Assembly: GCA_024641855.1 (NCBI GenBank)
Contig: JAHECG010000011.1
Coordinates: 1-57,902 of the forward strand
Origin: Betaproteobacteria bacterium
GTDB taxonomy: Bacteria > Pseudomonadota > Gammaproteobacteria > Burkholderiales > Thiobacteraceae
DNA: 57,902 bases
Direction: 5' to 3'
Part shown: piece after piece, positions 8,956 through 19,015 of the stretch
How the letters are laid out: each line of letters opens with the position of its first letter
Numbering within the stretch: position 1 is the first letter of the stretch
The notes under the pieces: model-generated
Told to the model about the DNA's origin: nothing
The model's input: only the letters and a program-made list of their open reading frames with translations
The model's database searches: none
Position numbers and translations under genes: made by a program

Positions 8956-9543
8956 TTTCCCCGCCAATAATTGCTGAATGTCATGCACTAGCGGTGTTGC
9001 GCCACTACCGAAACCAAACAGCAAGCGCACGCGCCCCTGGCCATCGAGCACAAATGTATTTGCGCTATGATCCATGGTATAGCCCGCTTTCGAGGCACTT
9101 TCCTGTTTCTTGTAGAACACCTTGAATGATTTAGCGGCTCGCGCAATTTCTTCATCCGTCCCGGTGAGCCCTAAAAAGCTGGGATTGAATGAAGGTACAT
9201 ACTGCGCCAGCACCGCTGGCGTATCGCGCGCAGGATCCAGGGTAACAAACAACACCTGAACCTTACTGGCATCTGGCCCCAAACGCTTGAGCGTGATCCC
9301 CAATTCGCCTAGCGTGGTCGGACAGACGTCAGGGCAATGCGTATAGCCAAAAAATAGCACCACCACTTTGCCGTGAAAATCTTCCAAGCTCCGCCGCTGG
9401 CCATGGTGATCGGTGAGACGTAATTCTTTGCCCCAATCAACGCCAGTGATATCAGTCCCCTGGAATGGGCCGGAGCTAGAGCTATTTGAGCCGCAAGCAC
9501 TCAACAGGACTACACAGAGCAAGCAAAATAAGCGATAAATCAT
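8953..9543 (-). CDS. SCO1/SenC/PrrC family copper chaperone lipoprotein
   Basis: A 196-aa thioredoxin-fold protein. The N-terminus is a lipoprotein signal peptide with lipobox LSAC at Cys17. The copper-binding CxxxC motif is present (CPDVCPTT) together with the distal histidine in MDHSANTF. SCO proteins deliver copper to, or reduce the CuA site of, cytochrome c oxidase in the periplasm. No oxidase genes are nearby, so it stands alone; a role in general copper or thiol homeostasis is also possible. It is convergent with rpoH. Confidence 0.92.
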   Translation of the reverse strand: MIYRLFCLLCVVLLSACGSNSSSSGPFQGTDITGVDWGKELRLTDHHGQRRSLEDFHGKVVVLFFGYTHCPDVCPTTLGELGITLKRLGPDASKVQVLFVTLDPARDTPAVLAQYVPSFNPSFLGLTGTDEEIARAAKSFKVFYKKQESASKAGYTMDHSANTFVLDGQGRVRLLFGFGSGATPLVHDIQQLLAGK

Positions 9544-9627
9544 CTGACGCCCTTCTGAAAAATAGGGCGTAATTATCTGACGTTACGACCAGTGTGTCAC
9601 TAATGGTCGCAAGAGGAATATACTGAA

Positions 9628-9828
9628 TTAAGCCGTGGTATTAATCGTTCGACCCAAATTCGACGGCAGATTGCTGCTGGATGCAGGTTGCGGAAGCGCA
9701 TTTATCAATGCTGCAGCAGTCTGGGCTTGAGCATCCAGAGCCTTTTTCAGCACTAAAACACTGCGCTGGTCTTGTGTATTGACTTGACCTACCGCTGCAC
9801 TGACTGCACTGCTACTACTGATGGACAT
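9628..9828 (-). CDS. YjfB-family small putative motility protein
   Basis: A 66-aa peptide starting MSISSSSAVSAAVGQ, with a central helix VLVLKKALDAQAQTAAALINALPQP and a tail resembling LPSNLGRTINTTA. This pattern (VLVLKKALD...AL...LP) is that of the YjfB putative motility family of small proteins found in many Bacteria. AAAGGAA stands before the ATG. It has no signal peptide or cysteine. No flagellar genes are in the window, so its role cannot be told from context. Confidence 0.75.
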   Translation of the reverse strand: MSISSSSAVSAAVGQVNTQDQRSVLVLKKALDAQAQTAAALINALPQPASSSNLPSNLGRTINTTA

Positions 9829-9928
9829 GGCTATTCCTTTAAGAAGACTCTAGTTAGCTTAACGGCAATTTTGTGCTTGCCTAAAGAACAAACCAAACAA
9901 AACCTGGAGTCGAGTACAGGGGGAAGCC

Positions 9929-10456
9929 TTAAGGTATATGCTTCAAAAATTCGACAATCTCACGCGAATGCCCCCCAGGGTCGACATTGCGATAGACCTG
10001 TGCAATTTTCCCATCGGGTGCAATCAGGTAGGTGTGACGCTTCGCCAGTTTCGTCACCACCAGATCCAATATTGCGCCATAACGTTCAACGACCGCACCA
10101 CGCTCGTCAGCCAGCAACAGGAAAGGCAAGTGATGCTTGCTGGCGAACCGCGCATGCGACTGCGTGTTATCCAAACTAACTCCAATCACTTGCGCATTCA
10201 GCGCAGTCAGCGCCTGCCAATCGTCGCGAAAGGCACAGGCTTCCTTGGTGCAGCCGGGTGTTTCATCCTTGGGGTAAAAATACAACACCACCCATTTTCC
10301 ACGATAATCGCTCAGACGTCTCATCGTGCCCTGCTGATCGGGCAAGGTAAAATCAGGAGCCACGGCACCCACGACCGGTGCATCTTGTACCGCACGCAAT
10401 CGAAGCGCGAACAACGTGAGCAGCAATAACACAGACACCACGAATAATATTTTCAT
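9929..10456 (-). CDS. Peroxiredoxin, BCP/PrxQ type, membrane-anchored
   Basis: A 175-aa thiol peroxidase. A hydrophobic N-terminal segment (MKILFVVSVLLLLTLFALRL) predicts a signal anchor, so the enzyme probably faces the periplasm. The AhpC/TSA domain includes PDFTLPDQQG, YFYPKDETPGCTKEACAFRD (peroxidatic Cys in the TPGCT motif, a possible resolving Cys five residues later) and GVSLDNTQSHARFA. I chose ATG 10456, preceded by GAGAGGCGG; a longer frame would overlap the UbiA gene. It lies 20 nt downstream of the UbiA-like gene and probably shares its transcript. Confidence 0.88.
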   Translation of the reverse strand: MKILFVVSVLLLLTLFALRLRAVQDAPVVGAVAPDFTLPDQQGTMRRLSDYRGKWVVLYFYPKDETPGCTKEACAFRDDWQALTALNAQVIGVSLDNTQSHARFASKHHLPFLLLADERGAVVERYGAILDLVVTKLAKRHTYLIAPDGKIAQVYRNVDPGGHSREIVEFLKHIP

Positions 10457-10476
10457 CGATCCGCCTCTCGAAACTG

Positions 10477-11355
10477 TTAACGCGACACCAACCACAACGT
10501 AGTACTCAACCAAAGGAAAACCGTAATCGCCAATTGCGGATCACGCACTGCTTCCGTAGCGGCATCCTCTCCTTGCTGATGATAATGCAACAAGAATAAG
10601 TAGCGAAACACACCAAAAATCACAAACGGTACAGTCAGCATCAACCAAGATGTATGGTGCAAAGCAATGGTTTCAGGACTTAAGGTATAAAGGCTGTAGC
10701 TCATGATGATACAAGCAGCGGTGACCGTAATCAGACCATCGAGTAACGCTGGGCTGTAATAATGCAGAACTTTCCGTTGATCGTCCTTTTTGCTTTCACG
10801 CTCCACACCGAGTTCGGCGCGCCGTTTCACAAAGCCCAAGAACAACGTGAGCATCAGGCCGCAGAGCAGTAGCCACTGCGAAGGCGGAATGCCAACGCCA
10901 CTGGTGCCCGCCAACAGACGCAGCATAAAGCCCGCGGCAATGATAAAAACATCCAAAATCACCACGCGCTTCAACCCAAAACTATAGGCGATATTCAAGC
11001 TGGCATACGACAACAACAAGATCGCCACGATGGGTGAGGCGAAATAGCCGAACCATCCACCCAACGCACCAACCAACAAAGCCAGCATAACCGCAGCGGG
11101 CAAACTTACCGTGCCCTTAGCCAGCGGTCGTTCGCACTTCACTGGATGGCGCCGATCCGCGTCGCAATCAGCAATATCGTTGATAATATAAATAGCGCTG
11201 GATACCAACGAAAACCCAGCCGCTGCCGCGACCACGCGCCACACCAACATCGAATCACCTAAAGCATGACCAAACAGAAGCCCGGCAAAAACAAATAAGC
11301 TTTTAACCCAATGCTTAGGGCGTAACAGCCGAATCAGTTCAAATACCGTATTCAT
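10477..11355 (-). CDS. UbiA-family prenyltransferase, decaprenyl-phosphate phosphoribosyltransferase type
   Basis: A 292-aa polytopic membrane protein of the UbiA superfamily. The first Asp-rich motif reads NDIADCDADRRHPVKCERPLA and the second YSFGLKRVVILDVFIIAAGF; the RHPVK..RP extension fits the DPPR-synthase branch (Rv3806c-like), which attaches phosphoribose to polyprenyl phosphate, better than ubiquinone or heme O enzymes. The start overlaps the preceding GT39 gene by 4 nt (ATGA). The context of two ArnT-like lipid-dependent glycosyltransferases supports a polyprenyl-linked pentose donor. The substrate is inferred. Confidence 0.8.
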   Translation of the reverse strand: MNTVFELIRLLRPKHWVKSLFVFAGLLFGHALGDSMLVWRVVAAAAGFSLVSSAIYIINDIADCDADRRHPVKCERPLAKGTVSLPAAVMLALLVGALGGWFGYFASPIVAILLLSYASLNIAYSFGLKRVVILDVFIIAAGFMLRLLAGTSGVGIPPSQWLLLCGLMLTLFLGFVKRRAELGVERESKKDDQRKVLHYYSPALLDGLITVTAACIIMSYSLYTLSPETIALHHTSWLMLTVPFVIFGVFRYLFLLHYHQQGEDAATEAVRDPQLAITVFLWLSTTLWLVSR

Positions 11356-12893
11356 GGCCTATGCTTGGAACGACAAGCTTCTTGTGGAAAATAGCGCTCG
11401 CAAAAATAACATCCGCCCATCGGTAGGAAATTAGGGATCGCATAATATTGATCTTTCACGCGCCGTAGTACCCCAGCACGATACGCTTCAAAATTGAAGC
11501 CAACGCCCAAGACCAAATAATATTTACTCGCATAAAAGTTAATTTCGCTAAATTCAATAGACTTAAAATAGGGGCCATATTTTTCGAATGTCGGCGGATT
11601 TTTCAGCAACACCAAAATATTGCGCCCTTGCAATTGACGAAAATCGGTAACGATATCATCGTGGCGCGCATGCGATGAACCCTCGCCAAACACCATCACA
11701 TTTTCACCGGCATGGTAAGTCAAAATCGCCGCCATGGAATAGCCTTCAGTCGCCAAGGCATATTTACCGTGAAAGGGCGCCAATTGCTCTAACAACTCGT
11801 TCGGCTTCAACATCAACAAAGCCCCTTTAGCGTAAGGCGTATGTTGCCAAGCGGAAATCGGCATGATCAAGATTACGGCAAACGCCAACACATGCAGGGC
11901 GGTATACCCCAACATAAAGCGTAAAACTTTACGCAAAGCGCCGACATCCAGCCACCATACCAGCAACGCAAACATAAAGGGATAGAACGACAACACCCAA
12001 TGCCAACCGATGACTTTCTCAAAAGAAATCAACGCAAAAATCAACATCGGTACCGTGAACACCCAAGCGAATAGACGGAAGCGTTGATCCGTAAGAAGTT
12101 CCGAAGCGCGATGTCTTTGCTTAAATAATAACCAAGCCGCCAGCGGCGTTAATAAATACAATTGCAGCGCAAGATAAAAGAATGGCTTATACCAAGCGAA
12201 GCCGGCATTCTCATGACGGTTATACACGTTGAACATGATGTTCGCCCAGCAGTGGCCGTAATTCCAATACACGTTCAAGGCGATGGCGGGTAGCGTAGCC
12301 AGACAAAACCAAATGAAGCCGCGGCTGTTAACGCGCGCCTGAGGTGTCGTAGCCCAATACGCTAAAATTGCGACCCCCAACAACGCGGCAAAATATTTCG
12401 ACAAGACAGCGAAACCAAACGCTAGGCCCGCCCAGATAAAGTGCTTGGTCAAGCCACTTTGCATCGCACGCGACAGCCACCACACGCAAATGAAACTGAA
12501 TAAAATGAGTCCCGTGTCGGTAGTGATTAACACACCCATTAAGTTGATCGGCGAAACCCAGAACAACAAGGCAGCCCACGCAGCTTTTTCGGCATCCCAA
12601 TCGCGCAACAACCGGTACAAACCATAGCCGACGAAACTGGTGAACAACACCACCGGTAAGCGTAGCACCCACTCCGCATTGCTGATGCGCAGCATCAACC
12701 ATAACAACCAACCGACCATCGGTGGATGATCGTAAAAACCGAAGTCGGGACGTTGACCCCAAATTAGAAAATAAGCTTCATCGCCAGAAAAGGGGATGGA
12801 GGCAGCCAACACCATTTTGATTGCGAACGAAATAAGAAATGCCGGTAACAACCATTGCCGCACATTGATCTTTCCGGTCATCAAAACGCTCAT
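11352..12893 (-). CDS. GT39 (ArnT/PMT-like) membrane glycosyltransferase, second copy
   Basis: A 513-aa polytopic membrane protein. The first periplasmic loop carries the acidic motif of GT39 enzymes (FSGDEAYFLIWGQ), followed by DHPPMVGWLLW. About ten hydrophobic segments follow, then a soluble C-terminal domain with a cysteine cluster near the end (GGCYFCERYF). Such enzymes transfer a sugar from a polyprenyl phosphate on the periplasmic face to lipid, protein or glycan. It overlaps both neighbours by 4 nt. The acceptor and sugar are unknown; the adjacent UbiA protein suggests a pentose. Confidence 0.83.
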   Translation of the reverse strand: MSVLMTGKINVRQWLLPAFLISFAIKMVLAASIPFSGDEAYFLIWGQRPDFGFYDHPPMVGWLLWLMLRISNAEWVLRLPVVLFTSFVGYGLYRLLRDWDAEKAAWAALLFWVSPINLMGVLITTDTGLILFSFICVWWLSRAMQSGLTKHFIWAGLAFGFAVLSKYFAALLGVAILAYWATTPQARVNSRGFIWFCLATLPAIALNVYWNYGHCWANIMFNVYNRHENAGFAWYKPFFYLALQLYLLTPLAAWLLFKQRHRASELLTDQRFRLFAWVFTVPMLIFALISFEKVIGWHWVLSFYPFMFALLVWWLDVGALRKVLRFMLGYTALHVLAFAVILIMPISAWQHTPYAKGALLMLKPNELLEQLAPFHGKYALATEGYSMAAILTYHAGENVMVFGEGSSHARHDDIVTDFRQLQGRNILVLLKNPPTFEKYGPYFKSIEFSEINFYASKYYLVLGVGFNFEAYRAGVLRRVKDQYYAIPNFLPMGGCYFCERYFPQEACRSKHRP

Positions 12894-14551
12894 TGCGGTT
12901 CAGCCTGTTGACGATATAACACAAACGCCTCTGATTTATCGCCAGGCCGACTACCTTGCCATAGCTTGACCCAACCCTGACCCGGCCGTGCATCGGGATG
13001 ACGCGGATCCGTTTGCAACAAAAATAAGTCGCATCCATAGGCACTGAATTCTGCACGTTCGATCCGCGTGGTGGTAATGCCCGCATAGTAGTACAGCACC
13101 CCACGTTGTGGTTCGCCTAAACCGGCGCTGCCGATGCAGGTGTATTTCGCGGGCAACTGCTGTTTCAATGCGCGCACGACTTCCGCATACCGTTTGCTAT
13201 GATCGAGCCAAGGTAACATCAGCGTTGTACCCAAGCCCCACACCAACGTAATCCCCGCAGCCCAGTGAAACACCGCACGCCGACCGGAGCGAAAAGAATC
13301 CCGCAACGGCAATAACCAAAGAATCGTGAGCAGTAGTGCAAACGAAAAAGCTAACCATTCAAAATGTGGCAAAAATCCCGGCTGCAGTTTCAAAAGCCGC
13401 TGATATATCACGGCTGGCTGCCCGGTCATCATGGCAATCCAAGCCAACCAAAAAGCAATGCCCAATAAACCAAAAGTCATGATGCCAAATGAACCCAAGG
13501 CGTTGGCTGCGCCGCGCCGAAGCGTTTCTGCGCCGGGCACGGCTAGTAAGGTCAAGGGCAATAAGACGGGCAATGCGTGAATATCGCGTGGTTCAGCATT
13601 CAAAATTGTGAACACCCAAGTGATACCAAAAAATAATAGCGGCAACTGGAAACGCGCTTCACGCAATAAGCGTGAACGATAACCCCACAAGGTCCAGAGC
13701 GTAATCGGCAAGATCGGCCATGCAAACCATGGCAGAAGACGTAAAAAATAGAGCCACTCATTACGCGCATAGGTAACAGAAAATTTCGTGAGTAACGGCA
13801 CGTTCTCTACCCGCCACCACCAAAAAAAAGCACTGCGCGCAAAGCGGTGTAGTAACCACGGCCAGATCGCCAGGAAAGGCAAACTGATGACCAAGGCAAG
13901 CAGCAGCGTAAAGGCATAGCGCCGATTGCGCCAATTTCGAAATATCGGTAGCAAACCCGCGCACACGATCACGACCACCAGCGGAATAATGCCGCGTGAT
14001 AGAAAAGCGACACCCACGCCCAGACCAATCAACACCCCCGCCGGATTGGGGCGACGCTCACTCAATGCAAAGCCCCACAACACCAGGGCATAGCCCGCAA
14101 GCAAAGCAGTGTCGGTAATCATTTCATGCGCATGCGCCACGAGACCGATACTGCCAATAAGCAAACCTAAGGCCAAACGTTGCATGGTCGGACCATACAA
14201 TTCACGTGCCGCCAGGGCGATGCCTCCCATGGCCACCATCATATAAAAAGCGCTCGCCAAACGTGCGGCATCATGCAACGGCAAAGCCCAGGAAAACAAC
14301 TTAACAAACAGTGCCGCGGTCCAATAATACAAAGGGCCAAAAGCGAGATCGGGTTCACCGGCCAGCATCGGTACCAGCCACTCGCCGGTTTTTACCATGT
14401 GGTACACAATACCAAAGGTCTCAGCCTCATCCGGCTTCCACGGTGCATGGCCGATCAGCCCGGGAATCAGCCAAGCCAAGCACAGGAGCAATAAGAGCGC
14501 GAGCTTACGCGACTCTTCTTGCGTACCTTCGGCCCAAATCGCGTTACGCAT
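12890..14551 (-). CDS. GT39 (ArnT-like) membrane glycosyltransferase, first copy
   Basis: A 553-aa polytopic protein, closer to ArnT than its neighbour: an early APWKPDEAETFGI loop (acidic DE motif), AFGPLYYWTAALFVKLF and AEPRDIHALPVLLPLTLLAVPG. The ATG at 14551 shares its A with the last base of the malic enzyme stop (TGATG), and a TTG one codon earlier is also possible. The C-terminus is a short soluble domain. The role inferred is transfer of a polyprenyl-phosphate-linked sugar at the periplasmic face. Two different GT39 enzymes side by side suggest two successive additions or two acceptors. Confidence 0.85.
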   Translation of the reverse strand: MRNAIWAEGTQEESRKLALLLLLCLAWLIPGLIGHAPWKPDEAETFGIVYHMVKTGEWLVPMLAGEPDLAFGPLYYWTAALFVKLFSWALPLHDAARLASAFYMMVAMGGIALAARELYGPTMQRLALGLLIGSIGLVAHAHEMITDTALLAGYALVLWGFALSERRPNPAGVLIGLGVGVAFLSRGIIPLVVVIVCAGLLPIFRNWRNRRYAFTLLLALVISLPFLAIWPWLLHRFARSAFFWWWRVENVPLLTKFSVTYARNEWLYFLRLLPWFAWPILPITLWTLWGYRSRLLREARFQLPLLFFGITWVFTILNAEPRDIHALPVLLPLTLLAVPGAETLRRGAANALGSFGIMTFGLLGIAFWLAWIAMMTGQPAVIYQRLLKLQPGFLPHFEWLAFSFALLLTILWLLPLRDSFRSGRRAVFHWAAGITLVWGLGTTLMLPWLDHSKRYAEVVRALKQQLPAKYTCIGSAGLGEPQRGVLYYYAGITTTRIERAEFSAYGCDLFLLQTDPRHPDARPGQGWVKLWQGSRPGDKSEAFVLYRQQAEPQ

Positions 14552-15774
14552 CAAACTCCGCCAACAGCAGCAGCCACCGCAGGCGGCACGCGCTCGATGA
14601 GTCGTGGGTCAAAAGGCTTGGGTAGAATATATTCTTTGCCGAAAGCTAGTGATTTGAGTTGATACGCATCCAACACGACTTGCGGTACTGGCTCTTTCGC
14701 CAAGGCCGAAATGGCCTTCACCGCCGCGATCAACATTGCGCGCGTAATCCGTTGGGCACGTGCATCTAAGGCGCCACGAAAAATAAAAGGGAACCCCAAG
14801 ACATTATTCACTTGATTGGGAAAGTCCGTACGGCCGGTCGCCATAATCAAATCGTTGCGTGCCGCATGTGCAAGCGTGGGATGAATTTCTGGATCGGGGT
14901 TAGCCAGCGCGAACACCACCGGCTTCGACGCCATACTTTGCAACATTTCAGCCGTCACCAAATTCGGCCCGGAAACGCCGATGAATACATCGGCGCCGTG
15001 CATCGCATCAGCTAAAGTACGGCAGTCGGTCACCTGGGCGAAAGGTTTTTTGTAATCATTCAGATCGCTGCGTTCGGCATGCAACACCCCCTTGCTATCG
15101 ACCACTAAAATATTTTCGCGCTGGGCACCCATCGCCATCAACATATCCAGCGAAGCCAGCCCTGCCGCTCCCGCTCCCAAACAAACGATCTTTGCTGCCG
15201 CTAATTGCTTACCTTGCACTTCGAGTGCATTCAACAAACCAGCGCAAATAATCACTGCCGTACCATGCTGATCATCATGAAAAACCGGGATACTCAATCG
15301 CTCGGTAAGCGCTTTTTCGATCTCAAAGCAATGCGGTGCGGCGATATCTTCCAAGTTAATACCCCCGAAAGTAGGCGCAATGGCCACCACAGTTTCAATG
15401 AAATGCGTCGGCGAGATCGCCGCCACTTCAATGTCGAACACATCAATTCCCGCAAAGTGTTTGAACAACACGGCTTTACCTTCCATTACCGGCTTAGACG
15501 CTAGTGGGCCGAGATTACCCAACCCCAAGATTGCCGTTCCATCGGTGATCACCGCCACCAAATTTCCCTTATTGGTATACCGATAGGCATTTTCAGCATC
15601 GTGCGCAATTTCGCGCACTGGCTCAGCCACCCCAGGGCTGTAAGCTAGACTTAAGTCCGCGGCGGTGGCGCATGCTTTGGTCGCTTCGACAGACAGTTTT
15701 CCCGGCTTCGGAAATTGATGATATGCCAGTGCAGCTTGGCGTTTGGCGTCGTCTAAAAGATTGTCTTTGCTCAT
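14551..15774 (-). CDS. Short malic enzyme (without phosphotransacetylase domain)
   Basis: A 407-aa NAD(P)-dependent oxidative decarboxylase converting malate to pyruvate. Motifs: [15 protein letters not shown] near the N-terminus, [32 protein letters not shown] with metal ligands, and a Rossmann segment [16 protein letters not shown]. MaeB enzymes of ~760 aa carry a PTA-like domain; this one stops after the catalytic part, like short bacterial malic enzymes. I chose ATG 15774 ([19 protein letters not shown]). It is physically coupled to the GT39 gene (TGATG), which is odd for a central-metabolism gene. Confidence 0.92.
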   Translation of the reverse strand: MSKDNLLDDAKRQAALAYHQFPKPGKLSVEATKACATAADLSLAYSPGVAEPVREIAHDAENAYRYTNKGNLVAVITDGTAILGLGNLGPLASKPVMEGKAVLFKHFAGIDVFDIEVAAISPTHFIETVVAIAPTFGGINLEDIAAPHCFEIEKALTERLSIPVFHDDQHGTAVIICAGLLNALEVQGKQLAAAKIVCLGAGAAGLASLDMLMAMGAQRENILVVDSKGVLHAERSDLNDYKKPFAQVTDCRTLADAMHGADVFIGVSGPNLVTAEMLQSMASKPVVFALANPDPEIHPTLAHAARNDLIMATGRTDFPNQVNNVLGFPFIFRGALDARAQRITRAMLIAAVKAISALAKEPVPQVVLDAYQLKSLAFGKEYILPKPFDPRLIERVPPAVAAAVGGV

Positions 15775-15810
15775 GATGGTTTTCCGGCTAACCGATTTGT
15801 TAAAAAACAC

Positions 15811-15947
15811 GCTATTTTAGCTGTCGCCGCCATGTACCGCCAGCACAAGGGTGGCTGTCAGCTTGCAAATCTAAGGCAAGGCGCTATTCTTGTTAAACAG
15901 GTAGGCAAAATTGAAGCCGCCAGTCATCATGGTTTTAAGGAATTCCC
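15811..15947. other. Divergent intergenic region, malic enzyme / hypothetical gene
   Basis: These 137 nt must carry promoters for both directions. I see no convincing operator or structured element; an AAGGAAT ribosome binding site lies just before 15948. Confidence 0.4.
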
Positions 15948-16343
15948 ATGGAGCACGCTGATACTGAAAGAGTCCGCCAATTGAGCTTTACTAAGCTGCC
16001 GGCAGCTCAAGCCAAAGAAGCGCTAGTGTTATTGCATGATTTACCACATCTCGTCGTGCTCGGCACGGTCGGCGATACGGGCCTTTTAGTGCGCTACGAA
16101 TTGCCTTTTTACACTCTGGAAAAAATCGAATTTGCGCTGCTTGATCAAGGGTTTCACCTCGATAATTCGCTCCTCAACAAACTTCGCCGCTCCCTTATCT
16201 ATTACTTTGAAACCGTGCAGTGCCAAAACATGACACAGCCCGAACAACGCGAACGCAGTCGCCGCATTTTCGCCCAAGTCTACGAACACCATGCGCATGG
16301 CGATCACGACGATACCCCGCCTGAATGGCGCGAATACCGCTAA
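15948..16343 (+). CDS. Conserved-looking hypothetical protein, 131 aa
   Basis: I do not recognise the family. The protein is soluble, with no signal peptide or TM segment. It has a compact N-terminal alpha/beta part: a helix AAQAKEALVLLHDL, then strands PHLVVLGTVGDTGLLVRYEL and a helix LEKIEFALLDQGF, an order that recalls small ferredoxin-like folds such as HMA domains but without a CxxC metal site. The C-terminal third is charged and rich in His and Asp (HHAHGDHDDTPPEW). It has an AAGGAAT ribosome binding site and good codon usage, so it is probably real. It precedes moeB by 95 nt on the same strand; no functional link is visible. Confidence 0.7.
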   Translation: MEHADTERVRQLSFTKLPAAQAKEALVLLHDLPHLVVLGTVGDTGLLVRYELPFYTLEKIEFALLDQGFHLDNSLLNKLRRSLIYYFETVQCQNMTQPEQRERSRRIFAQVYEHHAHGDHDDTPPEWREYR

Positions 16344-16438
16344 ACCTGCTTTTGTGTCGTTAAGTTCCCTTCCCGCCCAACACTCTCCCCCTAAATAAAC
16401 CGCTTTCACGGTTACACTAGCATTTTTGAGTTCCCACC

Positions 16439-17206
16439 ATGCACGACGACCAACTCCTGCGTTACAGCCGCCACATCCTGCTCAACGAAATCGGCTTAGC
16501 AGGCCAAGAAAAATTGCTTGCCGCACAGGTTTTGCTAATCGGCGCTGGCGGTTTAGGTTCGCCTATTGCGCTGTATCTTGCGGCGGCTGGTGTCGGTCAG
16601 CTGACGATTTGCGACAACGACATCGTGGATCTCACCAACTTGCAACGCCAAATTGCCCATCAAAGCAATGCAATTGGTCAAAACAAAGCGGAATCTGCTG
16701 CACACTCGTCACGTGCGATCAATCCCACAGTACGCATCACAGCGCTTCCGCAGCGCGCTAATGCAGAATTTCTGGCACACCAAGTTGCGCAATCCGATTT
16801 AATTATTGATGCTTCGGATAATTTTGCCACACGGCACGCGATCAATCGTTCTTGCGTGGCACAGCGCAAGCCACTGGTGTCGGGTGCAGCCGTGCGTTTC
16901 GATGGCCAAGTATCGGTCTTCGATTTGCGCCTAGATAGCTCACCCTGTTACCACTGTTTGTTTCCGGAAGCGGGGGAAGTCGATGAAATGCGTTGTGCGG
17001 AGAATGGCGTGTTTGCGCCTTTAGTTGGCATCATTGGCTGCACTCAGGCAGCCGAGGCGATCAAATTAATCGTGGGTTGCGGCACATCGCTCAACGGCAA
17101 GCTATTGTTGCTCAATAGCTTGGATATGACATGGCGCAGCGTGCGCCTGAAACGCGACCCATCCTGCCCCGTCTGCGCAGGACGGTCGTCATTTATGCCA
17201 ACTTGA
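16439..17206 (+). CDS. moeB: HesA/MoeB/ThiF family adenylyltransferase
   Basis: A 255-aa E1-like enzyme that adenylates the C-terminus of a ubiquitin-like sulfur carrier (MoaD or ThiS). It has the nucleotide motif [15 protein letters not shown], the [11 protein letters not shown] arginine segment, [13 protein letters not shown], and two zinc CxxC pairs (CYHCLF and CPVCAG). Without the carrier gene nearby, MoeB cannot be told from ThiF. Its 3' end overlaps the convergent chemoreceptor gene by 14 nt. Confidence 0.9.
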   Translation: MHDDQLLRYSRHILLNEIGLAGQEKLLAAQVLLIGAGGLGSPIALYLAAAGVGQLTICDNDIVDLTNLQRQIAHQSNAIGQNKAESAAHSSRAINPTVRITALPQRANAEFLAHQVAQSDLIIDASDNFATRHAINRSCVAQRKPLVSGAAVRFDGQVSVFDLRLDSSPCYHCLFPEAGEVDEMRCAENGVFAPLVGIIGCTQAAEAIKLIVGCGTSLNGKLLLLNSLDMTWRSVRLKRDPSCPVCAGRSSFMPT

Positions 17207-18824
17207 ATTGACCAACCATGCCTTGTAACTCAGCGGCAGTTTCAGCCAACTGATTAGCCGAGTTGTTCACTTGATGAATGCTGACTGAGTTTTCTTCAGC
17301 GATGGTGGAAATTTTTTCTAAACTCACGGCAATATTGGTACTCGCGGCTTTCTGCTCGGTGGTTGCGTTAGCGATCGATTGCGCCATGTCATTCACTTCA
17401 TTTGCAGAGCTCACGATATTCACCAAAATATCTTGTGTCTGCTTGCTGGTAGCAGCGCCCTCTTGCACTTCCTTCTGAACCTGTTGCATCGAATCAACCG
17501 CCGCTACTGTTTTACTGCTAATACTGTCGACCATTTGCGAAATATCGGTAGTGCTGGTCGCAGTGCGCTCTGCCAGCTTGCGCACTTCATCCGCAACCAC
17601 GGCAAAACCTCGACCTTGCTCACCCGCGCGAGCGGCTTCAATCGCCGCATTGAGCGCCAGTAAATTTGTTTGATCGGCAATTTCTTTAATCACGCGAGTC
17701 ACTTCGCTGATCTTATGAATCGCTTCCGACAACTCCTGAATAGTGGTACTGGAATTTTCTACGCTCGTTACAATGCGCTGGGTATTTTGCACGCTGCGTG
17801 TAATGTTCGCATTACCCTCAGCTGCGGTTTTCTGCGTTTTAGCAGCGGCTGAAGCGACACTATCGGCACCGGATGCAACTTCCGAAATCGACACCGTCAC
17901 TTCCTCCATCGCAGCGGATACCTGCATTACGCGCTCACTTTCAATCTCCGCGCGTCCACTCACTGTACGCGCTTCGCTCGACATCTGTTGCGCAGAACCG
18001 GCGACTGAGTTTGCCGCTTCCGTCACGCCAGCAATAATCTGCGATAACGTTTGGTTCATGTCTTTTAAGGCATTCTGCAAACTGGCCAACTCATCATTGC
18101 CCGTCACACGCACTTCACTCGTTAAATCACCCTGTTGAATACGCCGAGCCACCTGCACGGCTTCCGTCAGGCGGCCAACGATGCTTCGCGTGATAAAGAC
18201 TGCGGTAAATGCGCCAATAACCACCGCAATCAAACTTAAAATAATCATGACAACCCGCGCCGATTTATAGGATTTTTCCGCGCCCGCAGCTGCATCCAGC
18301 GTCGCCTTTTCCAGTACCTTTAACATGTCTTCAATATGGTTCAATAATTCAAGTTGCGGCGGACGGACTTTCTCTCGCACCGCATTGCCGGCTTCCAAAT
18401 GATTATCTGAAAGTGTGAACTCCATGACGGCTTCAACACCAGGCTGCACTTGCGCTTCGGCAAGTTTGATCTTCTCTAAGGCTTCTTTACCCGCTTTATC
18501 GTCGACTAATTTTTCCAAGGCAAGAAATGCGGCGCTGTAACTTTTGCGAGCCTCCTTCATGCGCTTAAGTTCTTTTTTCTTAAACGCCAGATCCTCCTGC
18601 ATCACCACGTCACGCAACGCGACTGCCTGATAGCGCACCGCATCGCGCATGGTGTTGACTAAATTCACCTTCGCATAATCTTGATTAACAATACTATCCA
18701 AATTTCCTTGGAGCTGAGACATGCGGCTCAAACCGATGAGACCTAGGGCTAACAGCAACAGTACCAACGTGCCAAACCCAACCCCAAGACGGGCACCGAC
18801 TTTAAGAGAGCATAGAAAATTCAT
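17193..18824 (-). CDS. Methyl-accepting chemotaxis protein
   Basis: A 543-aa chemoreceptor: TM1 (residues ~10-32), a periplasmic four-helix-bundle sensor of about 160 residues, TM2 (~190-212), HAMP (~212-265) and a long signalling coiled coil. The CheA/CheW-contact hairpin is intact: [20 protein letters not shown] followed by [21 protein letters not shown]. The ligand is unknown. The gene stands alone without che genes; upstream on the same strand lies a periplasmic Cache-like protein (19016-19597). Confidence 0.95.
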   Translation of the reverse strand: MNFLCSLKVGARLGVGFGTLVLLLLALGLIGLSRMSQLQGNLDSIVNQDYAKVNLVNTMRDAVRYQAVALRDVVMQEDLAFKKKELKRMKEARKSYSAAFLALEKLVDDKAGKEALEKIKLAEAQVQPGVEAVMEFTLSDNHLEAGNAVREKVRPPQLELLNHIEDMLKVLEKATLDAAAGAEKSYKSARVVMIILSLIAVVIGAFTAVFITRSIVGRLTEAVQVARRIQQGDLTSEVRVTGNDELASLQNALKDMNQTLSQIIAGVTEAANSVAGSAQQMSSEARTVSGRAEIESERVMQVSAAMEEVTVSISEVASGADSVASAAAKTQKTAAEGNANITRSVQNTQRIVTSVENSSTTIQELSEAIHKISEVTRVIKEIADQTNLLALNAAIEAARAGEQGRGFAVVADEVRKLAERTATSTTDISQMVDSISSKTVAAVDSMQQVQKEVQEGAATSKQTQDILVNIVSSANEVNDMAQSIANATTEQKAASTNIAVSLEKISTIAEENSVSIHQVNNSANQLAETAAELQGMVGQFKLA

Positions 18825-18901
18825 CTCATATCCTTTTTTACATACACGCGCTCCATGGAGCGACCTCTCATTGCGCGCATTTTATTGAAATTTTTTTCGC
18901 T

Positions 18902-18927
18902 TAAAACTGCCTCGTCGTTTTGAGGCA
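18902..18927 (-). terminator. Likely terminator after the Cache-like gene
   Basis: A 6-bp stem (TGCCTC 18908-18913 with GAGGCA 18922-18927) with, on the minus strand, GTTTTAA after the stem. It is a weak but correctly placed candidate between 19016 and the chemoreceptor start at 18824. Confidence 0.45.
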
Positions 18928-19015
18928 CCATCCAGCTGAAAGACAAGCCTGTTAATGCAATCCCCGAACAGACTTGCTTTTCAGTGTTCACACTTGCTAC
19001 GAAAATTATTCAGAT

